Assembly: GCA_016649455.1 (NCBI GenBank)
Contig: JAENXO010000058.1
Location: forward strand, 1-10,095
Origin: Gemmatimonadota bacterium
Lineage (GTDB): Bacteria; Gemmatimonadota; Gemmatimonadetes; Palauibacterales; Palauibacteraceae
Reading direction: 5' to 3'
DNA length: 10,095 nucleotides
The notes below the pieces were generated by a model. That model worked only from the letters and a program-made list of their open reading frames with translations, made no database searches and was not told where the DNA came from. Shown one piece after another: positions 6,415-10,095 of the stretch. Both the position numbers and the translations under genes were made by a program. How positions within the stretch are numbered: the first letter of the stretch is position 1; every line of letters starts with the position of its first letter.

Positions 6415-7068
6415 ATGGCACATGACGGGCGCGAGGGCTCGATCGAAGTCATCACCGGGGTGATGTTCAGCGGCAAGTCAGAGGAACTCCTCCGTAGAGT
6501 CCGTCGTGCCCTCATAGCCCGCAAAGCCGTCCAGGTGTTCAAATCGCACCTGGACGATCGATATTCAGGCATCCATGCGATCAGCTCGCACGACGGGCGA
6601 CGGGTAGAGGCACGACCGGTTTCCAGCTCTCTCGAAATCGCCGGGCACATCGAGGACGACGTGGATGTCGTGGCGATCGACGAGGTCCAGTTCCTCGACA
6701 CGGGCATCATCGAGGTCGCGAACAGACTCGCCGATCGTGGGATTCGCGTCATCATATCCGGGACCGATATGGACTTCCGCGGTGAGCCGTTCGGCCCGAT
6801 CGGCCCATTACTGGCGGTAGCCGAGCGCATCGACAAGCTGCACGCGATCTGCGTGGTGTGTGGCGAGCTCGCGACCAGAAATCAACGACTGATCGACGGC
6901 CGTCCGGCGGTAGCGGAGGGGCCGACGATCCAGGTCGGAGGATCGGAAACCTACGAGGCGCGGTGTCGGTACTGCCACGAGGTGCCTTCGAGTCAAGACG
7001 ATCAGATTCGACTGATCGACGATTTCGAGGAAGCTGGAATGGAGTCTGCGCGTCGGTCTCAGACCTGA
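6415..7068 (+). CDS. tdk: Thymidine kinase, type II (TK1-like)
   Basis: Thymidine kinase (EC 2.7.1.21) phosphorylates thymidine to dTMP with ATP in the pyrimidine salvage pathway, in the cytoplasm. The 217-aa protein shows the type II layout. The P-loop is 'GVMFSGKS' (15-22). 'DEVQF' (89-93) carries the catalytic E90. 'SGTDMDFRGEPFGPI' (115-129) matches the conserved segment that leads into the lasso loop. Four zinc-binding cysteines lie in two pairs (C146/C149 and C184/C187) that anchor the lasso. Bacterial TKs are usually about 190-200 aa; this one has a charged tail of some 20 residues after the last zinc pair. The start is ATG at 6415. A GTG at 6397 is an in-frame alternative adding six residues, and neither has a strong ribosome-binding site. 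It is last in the + strand cluster. Its final codons overlap, tail to tail, the end of the tungstate ATPase gene by 10 bp. Confidence 0.95.
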   Translation: MAHDGREGSIEVITGVMFSGKSEELLRRVRRALIARKAVQVFKSHLDDRYSGIHAISSHDGRRVEARPVSSSLEIAGHIEDDVDVVAIDEVQFLDTGIIEVANRLADRGIRVIISGTDMDFRGEPFGPIGPLLAVAERIDKLHAICVVCGELATRNQRLIDGRPAVAEGPTIQVGGSETYEARCRYCHEVPSSQDDQIRLIDDFEEAGMESARRSQT

Positions 7069-8153
7069 AACGCGTGGAGCGCGGTCGCTTTTACCTGCAC
7101 CCAGATCACGGTATCCACCTCGAGAGACAATTCATCGGCTGCGGCGCGTGTGATGACCGCGACCCAGTGCCCGGCTCCCGCGAGACGCACCCGAAGCAAG
7201 CTCCCGGCAGGCCGGATCTCAGTTACGCGAGCCTGGAATCGATTTCGGGGACTCCCCTGAATCTCCGAGCGCGACAAAAACAGGTCCTCCGGTCGGTAGA
7301 CGACCCGTACGCGGTCTCCGGGCTCGGCCGATCCGGCAGCCGCGAGCTCCGTTTCATCGACGTAAACGACCAGGAGCCCGTCCTGCGAGGAAGTGACCGA
7401 AGCGCGGAAGGACAGCTCGGCGCCTGTCACGGCGGCGATAAACGGATCGACCGGGTTCTCGAACAGGTCTTCCGGACAACCTGACTGAACGACCCGTCCG
7501 TCCCGCATGACGATCACCCTGTCGGCGAGGCTGAACGCATCCGCCCTGTCGTGCGTGGCCAGGACGGTGGCATGGCGGCCATCGCGCGCCACGTGCTCGA
7601 GATCCTCGATGAGGGCGGTTCGAGCCATCGCGTCAAGGTTGGAGGCGGGCTCGTCGAGAAACAGGACGTCCGGGTCGAGAGCCATCGCTCGCGCCACCGC
7701 TACTCTCTGTGCCTCGCCGCCCGAGAGCGCCCGCGCGTCCCTCTCCAGAAGACCCTGGATACCGAGCTGAGCGGCCGCTTGCTCGGCGACCTGGCGCCTC
7801 GAATCAGAAGCATGGCCCCTGAGCCGAAGACCCAGTTCGATGTTGCTCCGCACGGACCCCGCCCACAGGTGCGGGCGCTGGAACACGAACGCGGAGCGTT
7901 TGCGCATCAGCCTTTCAGCTTCGCGGCCTGATCGATCGAGGAAAGAAATCGATCCCGAGTCGGGTGTCTGTAGCATCGCGAGAACTCGGAGCAGCGTCGA
8001 TTTGCCTGCACCGTTCGGTCCCAGCACCGAGAGGATCTCTCCGCCTCGGATCTCGATCTGCTCGATGTCGAGCAGCGGAGCTGCCCGGCCCGCGACAAGA
8101 AGATCCCGACCAGTGAGAATGGCCGGCCCGGCGTCAGAAGAGAGGGTCCTCAA
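7059..8153 (-). CDS. tupC: Tungstate (or molybdate) ABC importer ATP-binding protein with C-terminal TOBE-like domain
   Basis: This 364-aa cytoplasmic ATPase powers oxyanion uptake. The ABC domain (about 11-245) has Walker A 'GPNGAGKST' (45-53), Q-loop Q92, signature 'LSGGE' (143-147), Walker B 'VLFLDEP' (163-169) and switch H201. A C-terminal extension (about 285-364), with 'VVYRPEDLFLS' followed by strands resembling TOBE/Mop repeats, is typical of ModC and related oxyanion ATPases. It may sense intracellular tungstate or molybdate. The substrate is inferred mainly from the fused TupA-like gene directly upstream, whose TGA overlaps this start by 4 bp (TTGA). The start codon is TTG at 8153, with no good Shine-Dalgarno, so translation is probably coupled. 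No Met occurs before residue 60 and no better start is visible. Classical TupC proteins are often shorter, so the TOBE-like tail makes this one closer to ModC/WtpC in build. Confidence 0.92.
   Translation of the reverse strand: MRTLSSDAGPAILTGRDLLVAGRAAPLLDIEQIEIRGGEILSVLGPNGAGKSTLLRVLAMLQTPDSGSISFLDRSGREAERLMRKRSAFVFQRPHLWAGSVRSNIELGLRLRGHASDSRRQVAEQAAAQLGIQGLLERDARALSGGEAQRVAVARAMALDPDVLFLDEPASNLDAMARTALIEDLEHVARDGRHATVLATHDRADAFSLADRVIVMRDGRVVQSGCPEDLFENPVDPFIAAVTGAELSFRASVTSSQDGLLVVYVDETELAAAGSAEPGDRVRVVYRPEDLFLSRSEIQGSPRNRFQARVTEIRPAGSLLRVRLAGAGHWVAVITRAAADELSLEVDTVIWVQVKATALHAFQV
7078..7092 (+). terminator. Weak intrinsic terminator candidate after tdk
   Basis: AGCG (7078-7081) and CGCT (7086-7089) form a 4-bp stem around CGGT, extendable by G-U pairs, and a run of T follows (7089-7092). 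It lies about 10 bp past the tdk stop, inside the antisense tupC coding region. The stem is short and the T-run brief, so confidence is low. Confidence 0.25.
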
Positions 8154-9757
8154 GCTGGGATCGGACTCGAAGGCCCGCGATGATGGAGGAGCGTGAGTAA
8201 CAGGTTTACCGCGAGCGCGATCGTGAGAAGCACGATTCCGATCGCGATCGCGACGCTGAAATTACCACGGCGAGTCTCCAGGACGATTGCGCTCGTCATC
8301 ACCCGCGTTTCGCCCGCCAGGTTGCCACCCACGATCATCACGGCCCCGACCTCGCTGATCACTGCGCCGAAGCCTGCCGCGACGGCGGCCACGAGCGAGG
8401 CCCGCGCTTCACGCAGGTGGAGGAGGAGTGCCTGCCACTGGCTGGCACCAAGGCCCCTTGCCTGCATCCGTACGTCGGGTGAGACGCTGTCGAGGGCCGC
8501 CAGGGTTACCGCCACGATGTAAGGCCCGGCCAGGACGACCTGCGCGAGGATGACGGCGCCCGGTGTATACAGCAGCTCCAGAGGTCCGAGCGGGCCGCTA
8601 CGCGACAGCAGAAGATAGACCACGAGACCGATGACTACCGGCGGGAAGGCAAGGCCGGTGTTCACGAGGGCGACGACCGGCATCCGCAGCCGGAATCGTG
8701 ACAGAGCGAGCCCTACCCCGATCGGCAGGCCGATGAGCACGGCCAGGATCAGGGCGGCTCCCGAGATGGCCAGCGACCGCAGCACGACATCAATCACATA
8801 GGCGTCGCCCGAGGTGAGGAGCTGCCAGGCCAGCACGACCGGGTTCGTCGCTTCGCTCCCGTCTCCGGCAGCCGAATCGTCCGGGATGACGAATGGGACA
8901 GGCGAGAACAGCGGTGCGCCGAAGCGGTCGCTGCCGTAGGAGGCGATCATCGACTGCGCCCGTTCACTGAGCAGCCACCGCCAGAATCGCTCAGCCCCGG
9001 CCTGGTTCCTTCCCGCCGTGGCCATCATGATGGAGTAGAAATTCTCCAGCAGGTGCCCACCCTGGACCAGGACTTCGAGGTCCGCGGCATCGCCAAGCAC
9101 TGTGAGAGTCGCACGGTCGGTGAGGACGTAGGAGCGGCGCTCAGAGGCAATCACCAGCGTGTTGCCCATCCCCTGGCCGGCTTCCTGGTACCAGGGAGCC
9201 ACGGGCGAGGCCCCGCTCGCCGCCCACAGCGCCAGTTCCCGCTTGTGGGTGCCGGAGTCATCTCCGCGCGACAGGAATGGAGCTTCGGCGCTCGCGATCG
9301 TCGCGAAGGCGGCGGGTCCGGGCTCGGTCTCGGTCTCGGAAATGCCCCGAATCGCTGCCGGGTCCTCGGCCGGGCTCGCGATCACGAAATCGTTGCGCAT
9401 GAACGTGACTCGATTCCGCCCGTGCCCCGCCCGGACGAATTCTAGCTCGGCGTCGGGCGCGTGAACCAGGACCAGGTCCGCGTCTCCTCTACGACCCAGG
9501 GCCAGGGCCTGTCCCGTACCCACGGCCAGCACCTTGACCTCGAGATCCGGGTTCTCCTGCTCGAAGGCGGCCACCAGCGTGTCCAGGAGACCGGTGTCGT
9601 AGACCGACGTCGTAGATCCAAGGTATACGACACCGGCGGGCTCACTCGCGCACCCCGACACGAGTGATACGAACGCGACGAGGCTGACCCAGCGGGACAG
9701 CGGCGCCAGACGCCGGAATGTCGCCGAGACGGGCAGAAACGACGGGTATTCAACCAT
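8150..9757 (-). CDS. tupAB: Tungstate-binding lipoprotein fused to ABC permease (TupA-TupB fusion)
   Basis: This single 535-aa chain combines the substrate-binding protein and permease of a tungstate importer. Residues 1-36 form a lipoprotein signal with hydrophobic core 'VSLVAFVSLV' and lipobox 'VSGC' (C36). Residues 43-290 are a TupA-type binding domain with its hallmarks: 'STTSVYDTGLLD' (48-59), 'AVGTGQALALG' (78-88), 'RNDFVIASP' (121-129), 'SRGDDSGTHKRELALW' (163-178) and 'GMGNTL' (196-201). After a short linker, residues 320-525 hold five membrane segments. The EAA-type coupling loop ('QARGLGASQWQALLLHLREARA', about 432-453) lies between the third and fourth. With that loop in the cytoplasm, five segments put the N-terminus outside, exactly where the lipoprotein domain must be. 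TupA and TupB are normally separate, so the fusion is notable. The ATG at 9757 overlaps the upstream permease gene by 8 bp. Molybdate as substrate cannot be excluded. Confidence 0.93.
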   Translation of the reverse strand: MVEYPSFLPVSATFRRLAPLSRWVSLVAFVSLVSGCASEPAGVVYLGSTTSVYDTGLLDTLVAAFEQENPDLEVKVLAVGTGQALALGRRGDADLVLVHAPDAELEFVRAGHGRNRVTFMRNDFVIASPAEDPAAIRGISETETEPGPAAFATIASAEAPFLSRGDDSGTHKRELALWAASGASPVAPWYQEAGQGMGNTLVIASERRSYVLTDRATLTVLGDAADLEVLVQGGHLLENFYSIMMATAGRNQAGAERFWRWLLSERAQSMIASYGSDRFGAPLFSPVPFVIPDDSAAGDGSEATNPVVLAWQLLTSGDAYVIDVVLRSLAISGAALILAVLIGLPIGVGLALSRFRLRMPVVALVNTGLAFPPVVIGLVVYLLLSRSGPLGPLELLYTPGAVILAQVVLAGPYIVAVTLAALDSVSPDVRMQARGLGASQWQALLLHLREARASLVAAVAAGFGAVISEVGAVMIVGGNLAGETRVMTSAIVLETRRGNFSVAIAIGIVLLTIALAVNLLLTLLHHRGPSSPIPA

Positions 9758-10095
9758 GACGAAGCCACCGAACGAGTTCCGGGAGATTGGGTCGCTTCCC
9801 CTTCATCAGGATGCCGACCCGGTAGATCCGACCCGCCGCCCACGCGAGAGCGAAGGTAGCTGCAAGCAGCAGGACGACCGCGAGGGCCGACTGCCACATG
9901 GGCACGTGCGAGGCCGCGATTCGCATCGGCATCAGGATCGGACTGAAGAATGGGAAGAGTGACATCGCGACGACCCACGTAGCGTCCGGCGTCTGCATCG
10001 CCGCCGGCAGGACGAGAATCGGGAGAATAATTGGCATGAGCGCCGGAATCAGTACCTGCTGCACATCCTGCTCGCTCGTCACGAGCGCACCCGCA
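9750..10095 (-). CDS. ABC-2 type transporter permease, C-terminal part (start beyond right edge)
   Basis: Only the last 114 or so residues are present. The frame is open to the right edge, since codons for A-G-A-L precede the GTG at 10082, so that GTG is internal. Three hydrophobic segments are visible: 'VLIPALMPIILPILVLPAA', 'TWVVAMSLFPFFSPILMPMRI' and 'ALAVVLLLAATFALAWAA'. They are followed by a basic cytoplasmic tail containing 'RIYRVGILMKGKRP'. The 'SLFPFFSPILMPMRI' and 'ARIYRVGILM-GKRP' signatures are typical of ABC-2/NatB-like export permeases annotated near sodium or drug exporters. This family has no known link with tungstate uptake, so sharing an operon (8-bp overlap with the TupA-TupB gene) may be organisational only. 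The substrate is unknown. Confidence 0.88.
   Translation of the reverse strand, partial: AGALVTSEQDVQQVLIPALMPIILPILVLPAAMQTPDATWVVAMSLFPFFSPILMPMRIAASHVPMWQSALAVVLLLAATFALAWAAGRIYRVGILMKGKRPNLPELVRWLRHG

Noticed and set aside
8150..9757. Possible artefactual merging of separate tupA and tupB genes
   Set aside because: The frame is continuous, the linker is short and coding-like, and five-segment topology fits the fusion, so I keep it as one gene while listing the check.

Overview
The window looks like chromosomal DNA from a GC-rich free-living bacterium. Most genes have strong G/C third-position preference, non-ATG starts and 4-8 bp stop/start overlaps. A lipoprotein signal on a tungstate-binding domain and two c-di-GMP enzymes are compatible with a Gram-negative lineage. 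Gemmatimonadota or a similar environmental phylum is my guess from the style of the proteins, not something shown by a marker gene. No rRNA, tRNA, CRISPR array, transposase or prophage gene is visible.

Region 1 (1-2613) is less GC-rich than the rest. It holds the 3' part of a TPR-repeat protein on the + strand, which runs in from the left edge. Convergent with it is a membrane-anchored HD-GYP c-di-GMP phosphodiesterase on the - strand. Region 2 (2614-2920) is non-coding and carries a 17-bp inverted repeat (16/17) 178 bp across, with a smaller CATACCC/GGGTATG dyad inside it.

Region 3 (2921-5394, - strand) is a two-gene operon with a 4-bp overlap. The first gene is a multidomain protein: two [4Fe-4S] ferredoxin motifs, a degenerate Fe-hydrogenase-like domain, an RnfB-type Fe-S motif and a GGDEF diguanylate cyclase. 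The second is an unrecognised 241-aa partner. With the HD-GYP gene, this places a c-di-GMP maker and a c-di-GMP degrader next to each other. The 7-mer CATACCC/GGGTATG occurs four times in the window, all in the regions upstream of these two c-di-GMP genes, so they may share a regulator.

Region 4 (5395-7068) begins with an intergenic stretch of about 380 bases. It then has a + strand cluster of two small, mutually similar unknown proteins followed by a type II thymidine kinase (tdk).

Region 5 (7059-10095, - strand) is an overlapping operon read from the right edge. It holds the C-terminus of an ABC-2 type exporter permease, a tungstate-binding lipoprotein fused to its own permease (TupA-TupB fusion), and the cognate ATPase with a TOBE-like tail (TupC). 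The ATPase gene ends inside the last codons of tdk.
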